Program-made: the position numbers and the translations under genes
Part shown: positions 51,267 to 64,000 of the stretch, piece by piece
Numbering within the stretch: position 1 is the stretch's first letter
Layout: every line of letters starts with the position of its first letter
Notes under the pieces: model-generated
Told to the model about the DNA's origin: nothing
What the model saw: the letters and a program-made list of their open reading frames with translations, nothing else
Databases searched by the model: none
Source of the DNA: Onchocerca lupi
Lineage: Eukaryota > Nematoda > Chromadorea > Rhabditida > Onchocercidae
NCBI GenBank assembly: GCA_028564675.1
Contig: JAOVVO010000338.1
Coordinates: 19,979-83,978, forward strand
Direction: 5' to 3'
DNA: 64,000 nucleotides

Positions 51267-51517
51267 GTAAATAAGGTCGAATAATAACCACTAATCACAA
51301 GAAGAAGAACATAAATACTAATTTCAATATTTCCATCTGGAATTACCTATGTAGCATATCTTCAAGTAGCCTTATTTGCCAAACTATGAGTTTTTTTTTT
51401 CTTCTTTTTAATTTTAACATCAAATTAACAATATACAAAGGATGTAGGCCAGTTGGAGACCTTGTCAATTTTAATCTTTTAGAGTATCCATTTTAATGTT
51501 TTAGCAGTAATTGAATT

Positions 51518-53635
51518 TTACAATGTTTCAAAGCTACGTCCTTCACCGAGTGGAGCAGTCATACTTGGAAGTTGAAATGCGGTTGCTTGTGGTGGATGAC
51601 AAGGTGTTAATCCGGTTGGACCATCCAATAAATTGACACCACCGAAATCGGATGTTGCTAAAAATAGAAGTTATATTTAATTAGATAAAGATTATCTATA
51701 TATTAGAAAAGCATGAGAAGAAATAAAGCTTTTTCAACAATTGATCTTTTTTTTTTTTTTTTTTTTCGTGAATACTATATCAAAATACAATATGAATAAC
51801 TTTAAAGTTCTCAATTTCAAGCTAAGAATAAAAAAAAAAACTAGATTTCTAAAAGATCAATCAAAAAATTTCATTTTTACACTAAATAATAGAGATAATT
51901 CATGATTTTACTATATTTGAAAATTTCAAAACCATTTTTTCATTTTTAACCATACAATTATTCAAATTAAGTTTCAAAACAGATAATTTCGAAATTTGAA
52001 GAGAAAAAAGATATTTTAGATAAAATTTATGACAACCTCCACCAATCAAATTTGATGGAGTTGTAATGGGGACACCGGAGCTGCTCAATGAATTATAAGC
52101 TGTTGTTGTGGTAACACCATCTGAAAATGTTAATGATGTTGGACGCTTGATCTCTTCATCCGGTAAATCACGTCCATTTACATCGAATAACGTTGGTTCT
52201 TGCTTTATTTGCAAAGAAGAAGGCTGAAATAATCGTTTAAAAAAAAAAATTTTTTTAATCTTTTAAATACAAAATTTTTCAACAATTTCAAACATTTTTA
52301 ATTGTTTGAAAAAAAATTTTTTTTTTCGTTCTTTAGATCTTTGAATTTTCCATATATGTTAGAAAAAAAATAAAAGCATTCATCTGTTATTGGCATAGCA
52401 AAAAAATACCTTAAAAAATTCTCAGAAAAAAGCTCAAAATTCAAAAGTAAATTTAAAATTATAATTTTACATTCTATTTCGCAAAAAATTCTTTCCGAAT
52501 TTCTGATTAAAATCAAGCGTTTATAAATTCATTAGTTTACCTTTGTTAATGTCAATATACTGGTTTGATTATCATTTCGATTCTGTGGCACATTTGTTGA
52601 TAATGGTGATGCACCCGGTTGTGGCGGTAATTGCCTCAAATCTGGTATCATTGCACTTGCTGGTCGTTTTCGGCTATTAAGTACTGGTTGTGGTGATGGT
52701 ACCGATGTTGCATAGGTTACAATTTCAGTACTAGTTGGTACCGTTACTACCGGTGCCGGTGCACCACGTGGCATATATTGCTGCGTACTGGACATATCAA
52801 CATCTAATGTTTGCCGAAGAGCTTCTGGTAAAACACAATGATGATCACGAATTACAGCTATCAGTTCATTTTTCTGAAATATTCATACAAAATTTTAATA
52901 AAATTGAACTGAAAAAAAATATTATTTATAGTAAAAATAATTTTTTCAACATTTAACAGGATTCATTAATTTTTATAGCCTAAAGAAATTTAGGATTCAA
53001 GAAAAAAAAATTAAGAAATTAAACGAATCGATCATATTAAGATTTACCAATAGTTGTAATTCAGCAATTTTTGCATCTTTCATTTTATTTTCTTCCTTCA
53101 ATTGATTCACTTGCTAAAAATGAATATCATAAAGTCAATTTTTTGAAACGGAAAAAGAAAAAGATTTCAATTTTGTTAGAATGTAAAAAATTTTCAAATA
53201 ACATTTTATTATTTGTTATCATCTAGCAGAGCGAATAAGAATTTCATGAGTTCGATGAAATGGAGAGGAAAACAAGGAAAAAGGAAAGAAAGAAAAGGAA
53301 ATGAAACTATGAATAAAATTTTCATCAAAAATTTTCGCCGAAGCGTTGGAATAAATATACCAATTCACATTTAAATAATAATGCAAAATTATTTCATGGA
53401 ATCTTCTTTTCTCATTATTCTACAAGGGAAAAAAAAATCTCTAACTGTAGTATATAATTAGTGATAACGACTCAATAAATGATATGATATCCTACTGGAA
53501 GCATTCAGATTAACTTAGGGAATTTCTCCCATGAAAGCTGTATAAGTCTGATAAGTTCAGATACCAACAAAATAAATGTTCTTTTTTTTTTTCCAAATTT
53601 ATTGTGCAAAAATAAACAAAACGTTGAATATCATC

Positions 53636-53678
<43 letters not shown>

Positions 53679-55908
53679 ATCAAAAAAATCAATCAAAAAA
53701 AAAAAAATCAAAAAAATCAATCTTTGATTGTATCCAATATCTCTAACATTTCTTGATTTACGAACTAACTTTATGATAACACGTTTTTCTCATCTTATAT
53801 AGTTTCATAAATCTTACATTTTGTAGCGAACCCATCAGATCAAGACGTCTTTGTCGACATCTTGCGGCCGCTTCCTTATTTCGTAGACGTCTTTTATCAC
53901 GTTTATCTCGTTCTTCTTCACTTAACGTTACATGATCCTGCAATGTGAAATTTTGGAACTTTTGGATTCTGAAATTTTGAATTCTGAAAATGAGAGAAAA
54001 AGTCATTTCTATTTTAGAAACGTCAATTTTAAAATTTTACTAACATATTCTTCATATTCTTTTGGTCGCCGACCACCACGTTTACCGGTTGCTGATGCTG
54101 GTCTTGTCATCGTATTTCCAACAAAACCAGTTCTTGTTTGATATGCTTGTGGCATATTAAGCTGATAATGAGCGCCTATAAAATGAATTCATCTTTTTTT
54201 TTTTTTCTTTTCTTGACATCAAAATATCAATCAGAAAAACAGGTTAAACGTAATAATTTTGGAAGAAAATCAAAGAATAACATTGAAAAATTACAAAATC
54301 GTAAACAAATAGATCAGTATGCTATCAAATCAAACAAGTTTAAATCAAAAATAGATAACTATTCTAAACAGCACTCTTATCATCTATAAATAATTTCGAA
54401 ATTTTATAAACAATCTTCGAAATTATCACTTCCGTAACAACATTTTCATTCATCCCCCATTCATTCAACATCATTTTCAAGATATCGCTGAATATAAGGA
54501 AAAACAGATGACGTCAAAACATGAAAAATAAAAAAAAAATTTATTGAAAAATGTAAAAAAAAAAAACTAAACTTATTGATCGATTGATTAAATGATCGAT
54601 TAATATAATGATTTAGTATCAGTCAAGGTACTCTTACCATTTTTTAAATTACAACATTAGTCAATAACGTAAATGATTCAAATTTCTCGTTAAATCGTTT
54701 ATGATCATCCCATAAAGCAACTTTCATTGCTAACTCCAACTCACAACTTTTTTTTTTTTTCCGTTAATCTTTAAAAAATGGAAAGAGTTTTGTAATTATG
54801 TGAAGAAAAAAAAAAAAAAAACATGGCACAAGAAAAATCTAAAGGAAAAATTTTCTCTTGCTGTACACATTTCAAAATTTTTATTTTTATTTCGCTCAAC
54901 TGAGAAATTTCAAAAAAAAAGAAAAAAAATTGTTTTTAAATGTTTAAAAGACTTGCTTTTTTATTCGATTTCATTGAAAAATGAAAAATGACTCAGATTT
55001 GCCAGAAAAAACAACTTTATGCTAGAAAACTATTTCTTTTTCTAATATAATTCAGATGGTTACAATAATAAAAAAAAAAAAAACTGTTAAAATGAATATT
55101 TTATTTTCCGAGAAAAAAAAGATGATTTTAACAAATTTCATATCGACAATCCTGGTAACTCTTTAATATATATTACCCAGGTAATGAATCTGATTTAAAA
55201 AATATGCAAATGATAATGCAATCATAGCTTAATCAAATCTAAAATGATTTTCACCATTTCGTAATGATTTTGTTCTCAAGGAAAATCTCTTCATAATACA
55301 TTCTTACAAAATTCGAACATTTTCTTTGAAATTCTTCATTAAAAATTTCAATTCTGAAGCAATAATACAATTTAGAAATGGTGACTAAATTTCTTCATCC
55401 TTATCAATTTTAACAAAAAACTTTAAATAACAAATCTATCATCTAAATACTTAAAAAACAGACCAAAAAAAAAAAAAAAAAAAAAGAATAAAGTTTCATT
55501 ACTGCTGCTAAATGAAACATAAAATAGAAGAATTCGAATTTCGATTTATTCAATATAAAGTATTTTGAGAAAAAAATTTACAAATAATTCCAACAACAGT
55601 AATATTAATCGATGACTTTCTTCATTCCAAAAATATCATATTATATAAATAAAGGTAACGAAATGATGGACAGACAAGGAAGTAAAAAAGAATTGAAATG
55701 AACAGAAGAAAAAAGTCTAAAAAATAAAATAATGAAAAGAATAGGATAATATTAGGATACATTAAAAAAAAAAAAAAAGAAGAACGAAAAAAATTCAAAA
55801 ATAAACACACAAAATTAAAGCTTATATAAACATGCGAACATATATATATATATGTATACATTTCTATGAAAATGGGCATAGAAATTTAGATTTAACTCAA
55901 GAAGAAAC

Positions 55909-55953
<45 letters not shown>

Positions 55954-58900
55954 AAGAAAGAAAAAGGGCAATCAAAAAAAGAAAAAATGAAGCAAAACAA
56001 TTTTTAATGAATAATAAAACTGGCAAATTAAATCCTAGAAAATTTTTTTTCTTCTTATAAATTCAAACTTAATTGCTGTATTAAATTCGATAATAATAAT
56101 TTTAATTATATAAAATAATTTCAATCGTTATTTAAAAAGTAATTCCTAAAAATAAGTGCGAAATTTCAGCCTCATTAATTATTGGAAAAAGAACAGGAGA
56201 ATTTTTTTCCTAAGAAAAAAAAATGAATAAGAGAAATCAGTTCACTAATTCTGCTACAGAATTGTGATATTTCGGATTCAAAATGATTGCTTGATTCAAA
56301 ATTAGTCCAAAATTTGTGATTAATCATACAATAATGTTTTGTTTCATCCATTCTTCTCTTAGTTGATCTTTTAAATCATTTTGATAAAGGTTTCGTCATA
56401 TTTTAATCTCTTCTTAATCGGTTATGAAAACTAATCTTCACTGAATGATTGATCGATAGCAGATAAGATGTTCAGTGTGGCCAAAAAATTTTAGAAAACA
56501 AACAGTCTTAGTATATCTGAAGGATAAAACTCAATGCAAATTTAATTAAAATAAACATAAAAAATAATAAAAATATATCATCCATCAATAATTAATTAAT
56601 TATTCGTACAACTATACAAGACGACAGATTTAAGCGATGTTACGATGGCACTGTAAAAAAATGACTAACGAAATTGGAATGTTGATTGATTTATAAATCA
56701 ATGTTAGACGATCAATAAAGTTATCACTAAATTATATGAAACAATGATTGATCAAATGAAAATGATAATATATATTAATGCAAAAAAGCAATTGCTGTGA
56801 AAAGAATTAATAGTGAAAAGAGTAAGAAAATAATTTGAAGCAAAGAAGATAGTTAAATAAATAAGAAAACAAGCAAGCTGAATAGAATTAAGCTATTATA
56901 TAAATAAATAAATAAGCATTCTAGCAAATAAAGAATTTTTATATACAACAAAAATTTAGCAAGAAACAAGCCTATATATAGGTGATAAAAATGATAATTC
57001 GATATTATCAATCTAACGAGGGATAAAAAATAATTTCGTCAATTATTTATCAATAAGATAAAATCCCACTATCTAAAATCGGAAGCAAATTAGAAGCAGC
57101 ACGCACGTATGATGAGAAAATTTTTTTGATTTGATGATAATTTTATAAATATAAAATTGAGAGAAAAAAATTAAAGATGTTCATTTTTTTATAAATAAAA
57201 CTGATAAAAATACATCAAAATCTTCAACATGCTTATAATTATATTACAATTATAATTGAAGCTTACAACAGCATTTAACTCTTAGGCTTTACATGCGATT
57301 CAAGATCATAAATACTGAAATTAGATCAATAATCTTTGGTTGAAATATGAGAATTAATGAGGTTCTCTTCCAATAAAATTTTTCCATCTCTTCCGTCTTT
57401 TTTACTTCCTTCTTTTAACTTTATTTCCTTCTGCTTCATTTTTTTATCCAACTTCTTCCTCGTTCATTTGTTAGCAAAAAATCTCATTACTTCTCAAATT
57501 TTATGTTCAAACTAAAGTACTGAAATCTTTGCCCTAATGGATAATAGTGCAAATAGCAAAAGTATAATAAATAAGGAATTCCACAAAAAATAAAATTATT
57601 CTCGAATAAACGAAAAGAATAAGTTTTAAGATGACTGACGTAATAAGTTGAAATAACAAAGGTCAACAAATATAATTTCATCACTTGGAGCATTTTTAGG
57701 TAAACATTCGAAGAAAAGAAAGATTGTAAAAAAATAAATTCTTACCAGTTGGCGTAATCGGATGTAAACGATTGGCAAATCCGTACAACGATTCGGCTGT
57801 AGGCGTTATATCAGTTCCTTGCGATGCTATCTGTAAAAAATTATCATAATTATTGTTGAACGAAAAGGACAAATCGGAATAGCTTTAAATTCCTTCCCAA
57901 ACTGTAAAAATGAAAAAAGCATTCTGTCACAAATAATAGCTAGGATTGTTACCGTATTCCTTCTTCTTCTTCTTTTCCTAAATATGAACAATTTGAAAAT
58001 GAAAATTTGTGGAAAAAAAAAAAGTTGAATTTCTGGTACTAACCAATTCCTTTCGAAAGCAAACAAAAAACAAGATTTTCCTCAATTTTTGACGAACATT
58101 TGAAAAGAGTAGGAGGAAATAAAAAAACCTAACAAGAGTTTTTTGATAACTTTTGCACCAAAAAAAAGGAAAGGTTAGGAGAAAGCAAGATACTAATGTG
58201 AAAACAATTTAATGAAATTTAAAGTTTATCATCAAATATATGATTATTTGTTATTATTTTGATCGTATTAAAGTCTTATTAGCGAGGTTATAAACCAAAA
58301 AAATTATCGTTTGATCACCGAAAAACTAATTTTTTCTCCCTGAATACTCTAGAAGAATATATAGTTGTTCCTAATTATTTAATTTTATTTCACAAAATAA
58401 AGCATTAGCTAGAGTTATCCTGAATTTAACGTAAAAGATGAAAATAAGTAGTCAAAAACTTCACGATGCAAAAAAAAAAAAATGTAGTCCAGATTAAAGA
58501 GTTTACGATATCTCGTCACTTATTTTAAACTCTTTATCACGGAGATTTATATTTCATGATAGTTTAATCAAATATAAACAATCATTTATTATTTTTATGA
58601 CACGGAAATGTACTCAAATAAATTTCCCAGTACAAATGACCTTTTTAACTAATATTCTACAACTTGTTACATCAATATTTTTTTAACACAGTTTTAAAAA
58701 ACTTAAAATAGAAACAAAACTAAAAATTTTAATTTACAAGATATACTGAAATTTGATACGGATTATAATAAATTCAATGAAATCAAAGGATAAAAAAAAA
58801 AAGTGAATAAAAAAACAAGACATTAAATTAATTGGAGATTTCAAAAAAAAAAAAAAAAAATAACACACTTCAGTAAATAATGGTTGGCAACACATTTGTA

Positions 58901-59468
58901 ATACATTGAATTCATTTAGTGTTGGTGATAAACCATAATATGGTTGAAAAAAATTGGATGGATAAACAAAATTTGAACTTGAACAAGATGAATGTAGAAA
59001 TGATGATTGTCCAGCAGATGAATGACCAGACAAATAGCCTGTTTGTGTAGTAAGATAAGTTGATGATAATGATAATGATGATGACGATGATGATGGAATT
59101 ACTGTACCATATAAAACATGATTAGATGATGATGATGATGATGATGATTCTTCAATATTTGAATGAGATTGTTGTTGCTGTTGTTGTTGTGATGATATGC
59201 TTGGTGCAACAATAACACGTGTTTGACGTGAACGATCAAATGTGATACTACTATCAGTAGTATTAGTAACAGAAGTATTATCGCGAGATATGTTATCACT
59301 ATCAAGAGCTGCAGGATAATTAGTACAATCCGAACAAGTTGATACCGCAACAATATTATTATATACATTATTGGTATTTTGCTGTTGTTGTTGTTGTTGA
59401 TGATGATGACGATGATGATGATGGTGATGATTGTTGCTATTGTTACAATTCACTATTGATTGACTCAT
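51518..59468 (-). CDS. fos-1: Fos-family bZIP transcription factor, long isoform with alternative first exon
   Basis: An alternative first coding exon, 58869-59468, begins MSQSIVNCNN and supplies 200 residues before joining, in phase 0, the same second exon (57746-57830) used by the short form; total 553 residues. The exon is low complexity: a His run and a Gln run near its start, another Gln run and a Ser run in the middle. It ends LQMCCQPLFTE before a GTGTGT donor. Two promoters or alternative splicing would give two Fos N-termini with the same DNA-binding part, as reported for C. elegans FOS-1A and FOS-1B. Low-complexity coding and the lack of an acceptor just upstream leave the exact start open. 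Confidence 0.7.
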
Positions 59469-62400
59469 TTGAAATAAATTTATAAATAATTTGAAATAAA
59501 TTTAAAAAAAATCATTTCTTCTATACTGTATTAAATGAATGCAAACAGATGTAAACTTAATAGCTTTAATGAATATCAGAAGAGACCAAAAATTATATTT
59601 TTCCTTCTTTTGGATACGCCACAGAAAACTTCAAATGAAGCAAATTTTAATAAGAATTCAAATCAAATTAAAATAATAAATGAGAAAATTCAATAAATGG
59701 GATCCAATAATTAGAATAATTTAATGATTGTAGTAGATTGTAATGGATATCGTACATTTTCAAATAATTTGAGACATACGGAAATTCTTTTTAATCCAGA
59801 GGAAAATGGAATGGCAATAGCAATAGCAACAGGAATAGGAATAGGAATACCAATACCAATAGTATACCAGTAGTAATACTAATCAATATCAGTATCAATA
59901 TCACTCGTAATAACAAATAATAACAACAATATACGGTGATGATGATGATGATGATAGTAATGATCAGTAGTAATAATAATGAAATTGTGTATTTAATTTC
60001 CAATTTCAATTTTATGTATCAATAATTATTACAAAAAATTTTTGTCTTAAAGACGATGTAAAAGCAAGCAAATGTTAGCTTGCCGTAATAATAGCATTGA
60101 TAGAAACGATTCAAAAATGGCAACATTTTTTGGCCTATTGTATTCTCATTTTTTTTTTCGTATTTTTTTTTTTTTTTGTAATTTTTTTTTTCTTTTTTTT
60201 TTCAAGATGAATCAAATAGCAACAGAACAAAACCTTTAACCACAAAACCAAAATACACCGATACCATGCCAAAATAACAAACCCGATTCTGTCTTGCAAC
60301 TCACTACCAATCAAAATCATATCATCCAATAAATGAATGAATGAATGAATGAATAAATAACTGAAGTTTGTAATCATCCTCGAAGAAAGAGCTTCGATTG
60401 ATATAATCAATTTTTTTTTTTCGTTTTTTCATTTTCCATCTTATTTTTTTACTATCCCGAAATTATTCCATGAATATTCGTCATTTTTTGTTTATTCGAT
60501 AAGTCTCCATTATTTCAAGTTAAAATAGATAATCTAGGTAATTTTTTGTTTTTTGTTTTTTTTTTTTTTTTCATTCAGTAGCATTATCTTTATGGTTTGA
60601 ATTTTACGAAACTGGGAATAAACAATCAATAGTAACAAAAATTTGAATTATTATGTATTCAGAAAAATTATGCATAAATAAGTAGAAAATAGTTTATTGT
60701 GATGCAAATTCAATTTTCACATCAAAATTTCAAATAGATTAGTCTTTCGATGATTTTGAAAATCCAACAAATCTTAAAATATTCCTTGATAGGCTGTTTT
60801 CAATTGATAAAAGAAAATCGAGAAATAATGTGATAAAAGAAAATCGAGAAATTTCGACATGATAATGATATGATATTTGTAATCAATTCTGCCAATGATA
60901 GCATGAGTTAAAAAAAAAAAAAAAAATCCACGATTTTGTCCATACAATATATAAATTCTCTGAACTTTACAAAATAATCGTTGAGAAAATCCATAGTACA
61001 TATTATTGAATTGATGGATATTACGGTATTTCATTTAAAAAATAAAAAATAAAATGAGAGGGAGAGAGAGAAATTGATGTTATCATTTTACCCATATGAA
61101 AATTTTATCAACTATGATGGCAATAATTAGAATTTTTATCAACTATGATGGCAGTGTTCACTGAAAAATCGCAAAAATCACACACACATACTGGATCATT
61201 TCACTGATCATATCTATTTATTAATTTTTTTCTTTATTTGCAATATTATTTTTCGACTCAGTGATCAATTCTTTTGATATGACATATTTAGAAAGCCTTA
61301 TCAGCTATTAACATTCCATCAGCTATAAGCAACGATTTTTATTAAATATATTTTGATTTATTTTTATTTCCCATTCGAGAATTTTTATCTAAATAAAGCA
61401 AGCAATATTGGATGAAATGCTTTCAATGACTGATAAAATATTGAAATCAATATGTAAAGATATAAAGACATCAAGTATGATTAACCCTCTTTTTTTCCGA
61501 TTCCAAATTTCAATTTTAAGTCAAATCATTTTTAATTTCATCATCCTACAATATAGTTTTTGCTTATTACTATCACTTTCTCTTTGTTTGATTACCAGCC
61601 TCCAATTACTTTATATTTGTTTACGTCCTATTTTTACCAATGTTTTTCATAAAAATATTTAAATATATGAATAAGCAAATATGACCATCTCATATAATAT
61701 CATTTTTCTTGAGAAATTAATTCTTCAGTAATTAATGTAAACTAGGAAAAAAATGAACCTAATGTAAATGTACTGTAAATTAATTACTACTAAAATCACC
61801 TTATCTCTTACAAAACACAAAACAAAGCTCCATAATAAACATACTATAATTTATGATCGAATCAAATCTTGATCATATAATCAATACCCTAAAATTCATC
61901 AGATCAATGATTTATTTCTCCCATCCTACCATATCTAAGACATCATTGTCATAAAATATAACAAAAATTATCATAAAATCCTGTCAAGAATCTTGTATAT
62001 AACTTTGTCAAGAACCTTTAAAGCGTCCAATTTAAAGCCTATTTTTAAACACAGTAAACTATCATCATTAAAATTGGTGCCTTTTTGTAATAGTCTAGGC
62101 ATAAAAACTTTCTTTTCTTTTTTTTTTTTTTTAACTTCTCTGTCTTATTTAATTAAATTACAACACCTATCAATAATATCATCGAACAATATAAAAGATA
62201 TAATTCGTAAGTTAATAATTTGAAAAGTTTTACTTCTCATCTTGCCCTTTACTAGTATCGAATTAAGAAACATTTTTATTCATATTGTTCCTACTATTGC
62301 TCCTTTTCTTTTTTTTTTCTTCAACATTTTGCTCGACATTATTTATTATTTGCATTTCTAGATATTATAAATAAATGGATAAATATCGATTATTACTATA

Positions 62401-63791
62401 AAACAAAAATATAAATAGATGGGAATAAAAGAAAAAAAGAAAGCTTTTTCATTTTAGTTTTATAAAAAGAGAAATTACAGGAGAAAAAAAAATACATTAC
62501 ACAAAAATGAGATGAAAAATTTGACGAATAAATTTAGCGCTACTAAAAGTATAGCTTTCGGAATAAAAAAATGAAAAAATTGTTTTTGAATGCGAAAGAT
62601 AACAAATGTTATGAACTCTTGAGAATCCCTAATATCAACTATAATTTACACTAATTCTTTCAATTATAATTCAAGGTGAGAAATAAATATTAAATATAAT
62701 CCTTCTAATTTTTCTTGAATGAGAAAGAGAAAAGAATGTTATGAACTCTCCAAAAATTGCTAACATCAACTATAATTTATATCTTCCAATTTTTTTAAAG
62801 TATAATTTATTAAAAAAAAAAAAAGAAAAAAAAAATGCAAAACTAAATATTAAATATAAATATAATTCCAGACTAAAAGCAAATATCATAGAATTCAAAT
62901 GTAGAAAAATATTCATAACTCAAAATTGAACCCAAACCTACTAAATGTATGTATAATTAAATCCTAAATTATCAATATAATATGTTGGTAATTACATCTT
63001 AATAAGAATATAATTACCAGCATAATAACTTCAATATTATAATGATAAACTAATTTAAAGTATAAATACATCGATCAAAGCATTTTGTTATTAAACATTT
63101 TCTTTCATAATGTTAAACATATGTAGAGCGATTTTTTATTTTTTTATTTTTTTTAAAAAGCCGACACCAAAGTTTGTGAATTTTATCCACTAAAGAGTTC
63201 AGTTGAAATAAAATTATAACTTTTTAGTCTGAAGTATCAGAAATTAATTATAAATATTTGCACGATTTGCTAGTTATCTCAAATTTGTTAAATTTATTGG
63301 GATTTTATTATCATATATATATATATATAATGGAGAGAATTAAATGAAAAAATTTAATAAAAAGAGTAATAATTCGGGAATTACTTCAGTAAATTTTTTG
63401 TATTTTTGCATTATTTCGATAAAAATTTTAATTCTATAGAAAAAAAAAAAAAGAAGAAAACATTGAACAAAATATAATTTGTCAAAATAAATTCAATAAT
63501 AAATATCAAATGTAGAAATTAAGTCCAACAATAATAATAAATATCCAAGTCTTTTTTTTATCAAATGTGAATTCAATTTAATATCTGACGCAGAAATAAA
63601 TCAAGTCCAATAATAATGATAATAATAATAAAAATTCAATTTATTATTACTATTACCTCTTCGATGAATGCAAATATAAAAATATCACAATTTAATCAGA
63701 TATGAAAAAATTTAAATCCAAATAAAACAATAATATAAACTACCTCATACATAGACGGTAATCCTGGTGATGATATTGGACGTATAACCAT
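51518..63791 (-). CDS. fos-1: Fos-family bZIP transcription factor, short isoform
   Basis: Eight phase-matched exons: 63744-63791 (ATG; MVIRPISSPGLPSMYE), 57746-57830, 54045-54175, 53818-53937, 53048-53113, 52541-52873, 52037-52223 and 51518-51657 (TAA). They encode 369 residues. The basic region contains RLRNKEAAARCRQRRLDL, matching the bZIP N-x2-AA-x2-C-R signature. The zipper has L, L, K, L, L and then H at heptad spacing (NQLKEENK through IAVIRDHHC), and the closing His is typical of Fos proteins. IKQEPTL near the C-terminal third fits the sumoylation consensus psi-K-x-E. Fos proteins act in the nucleus as AP-1 heterodimers with Jun; in C. elegans fos-1 drives anchor-cell invasion and other processes. 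Intron 2 (54176-57745) is long. CREB/ATF-type bZIP is the main alternative, less likely given the zipper His and exon layout. Confidence 0.85.
54176..57745. other. Large Fos-gene intron
   Basis: 3.6-kb intron with no supported exon. It contains poly-A tracts (53638-53675 lies in the neighbouring intron, 55917-55951 here). In C. elegans fos-1 intron and 5' regions host regulatory elements, but no element is recognisable here. Confidence 0.5.
59100..59430 (-). repeat. CAN-codon microsatellites inside the Fos long-isoform exon
   Basis: CAT/CAC (His), CAA (Gln) and TCA (Ser) codon runs at about 59382-59430, 59165-59195 and 59125-59150. The codons are partly mixed, so the runs are not pure slippage tracts, which suggests they have some age. 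Confidence 0.8.
59809..59960. repeat. Hexamer/trinucleotide microsatellite upstream of the Fos long isoform
   Basis: AATAGC/AATAGG/AATACC hexamer copies (59815-59875) followed by a GAT run (59936-59956). It lies 340-490 bp upstream of the ATG at 59468, in its likely promoter. Confidence 0.8.
60330..60358. repeat. (GAAT)n microsatellite
   Basis: Five to six copies of the tetranucleotide AATG between the two Fos first exons. Confidence 0.85.
61098..61156. repeat. Short tandem duplication (about 33 bp)
   Basis: TTTTATCAACTATGATGGCA occurs twice, at about 61103 and 61136, with AATAATTAGAA between. Confidence 0.85.
62590..62790. repeat. About 130-bp diverged tandem duplication
   Basis: ATGTTATGAACTCT and the following AT..CATCAACTATAATTTA recur at 62606 and 62736; the preceding GAATG/GAAAGA part also repeats. 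It lies within the intron following the short-isoform first exon. Confidence 0.8.
63317..63332. repeat. (TA)n microsatellite
   Basis: Short run of about eight TA units in the upstream part of the Fos gene. Confidence 0.8.
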
Positions 63792-63878
63792 AACTTAGTA
63801 CCACACCGTAATAAAAACCGATGAAATTTTTCCTTCCTCAGTTGAACTTTTGTAAGAAAGCACTTCCAAACAGACCTG
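63792..63878 (-). promoter_or_regulatory. 5' UTR acceptor of the Fos short isoform
   Basis: On the minus strand TTTCAACAG ends at 63876, 84 nt upstream of the ATG at 63791. It may be a spliced-leader site or the end of a 5' UTR intron whose first exon is beyond the window. Confidence 0.35.
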
Positions 63879-64000
63879 TTGAAAGTTAAATAACAAAAAT
63901 GTTAAAATTAAAACGAAAGAGAATAACAAAAAAAAAAAAAAAGGAAGAAAAAAAAAGAGAAAAAAAATAAAGGAACGAAAAAAAAAAAGAATTTACGACA

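Noticed and set aside
59791..60009. Isoleucine/leucine-rich minus-strand ORF
   Set aside because: Read-through of hexamer and GAT repeats.
1..64000. tRNA or rRNA genes
   Set aside because: Scanned by eye for a B-box-like GGTTCAAATCC and for conserved rRNA blocks; none found. A covariance search would be needed to be certain.

Overview
The window is nuclear DNA of a nematode, most likely a filarial or other clade III parasite. This rests on very AT-rich non-coding DNA full of poly-A/T runs, small genes split by short introns ending in T-rich CAG/TAG acceptors, splice-acceptor-like sequences just upstream of start codons (candidate spliced-leader sites), and protein content. No bacterial operon, tRNA, rRNA or CRISPR array was found. 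All gene models were assembled by hand: exons were read on the correct strand and joined only where donor, acceptor and codon phase agree.

Layout, left to right. (1) 1-4237, minus strand: 5' half of a glycine/FG/RG-rich protein that resembles the N-terminus of a Vasa/GLH germline DEAD-box helicase; the helicase core would lie left of the window. (2) 4300-9570: non-coding spacer with a decayed ~400-480 bp tandem repeat (4.85-6.3 kb), a possible frameshifted gene relic (7.4-8.4 kb) and a long hairpin (9.1 kb). (3) 9581-14841, plus strand: complete 13-exon gene for Mediator subunit 17 (668 codons plus stop), with one GC-AG intron. (4) 16479-35661, minus strand: 23 phase-consistent exons (978 residues) of a CEP170-family centrosomal/microtubule protein, convergent with mdt-17. 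More 5' exons, including possible fragments of an FHA domain, may lie at 36.9-45.5 kb. (5) 37-51 kb: an AT-rich, repeat-dense stretch with several minisatellites and a GC-richer island. (6) 51518-63791, minus strand: a Fos-family bZIP gene (fos-1 type) with two alternative first coding exons, predicting proteins of 369 and 553 residues.

The genes do not form a pathway or operon. They are four unrelated eukaryotic genes: germ-granule RNA helicase, transcription co-activator, centrosome scaffold and AP-1 transcription factor. The first two are arranged head to head. I found no convincing novel molecular system. The more unusual items are the Vasa/GLH-like N-terminus without CCHC zinc knuckles, the divergent CEP170 homologue, the dual N-termini of Fos, a GC-richer island at 36.9-37.0 kb, and several private minisatellites.
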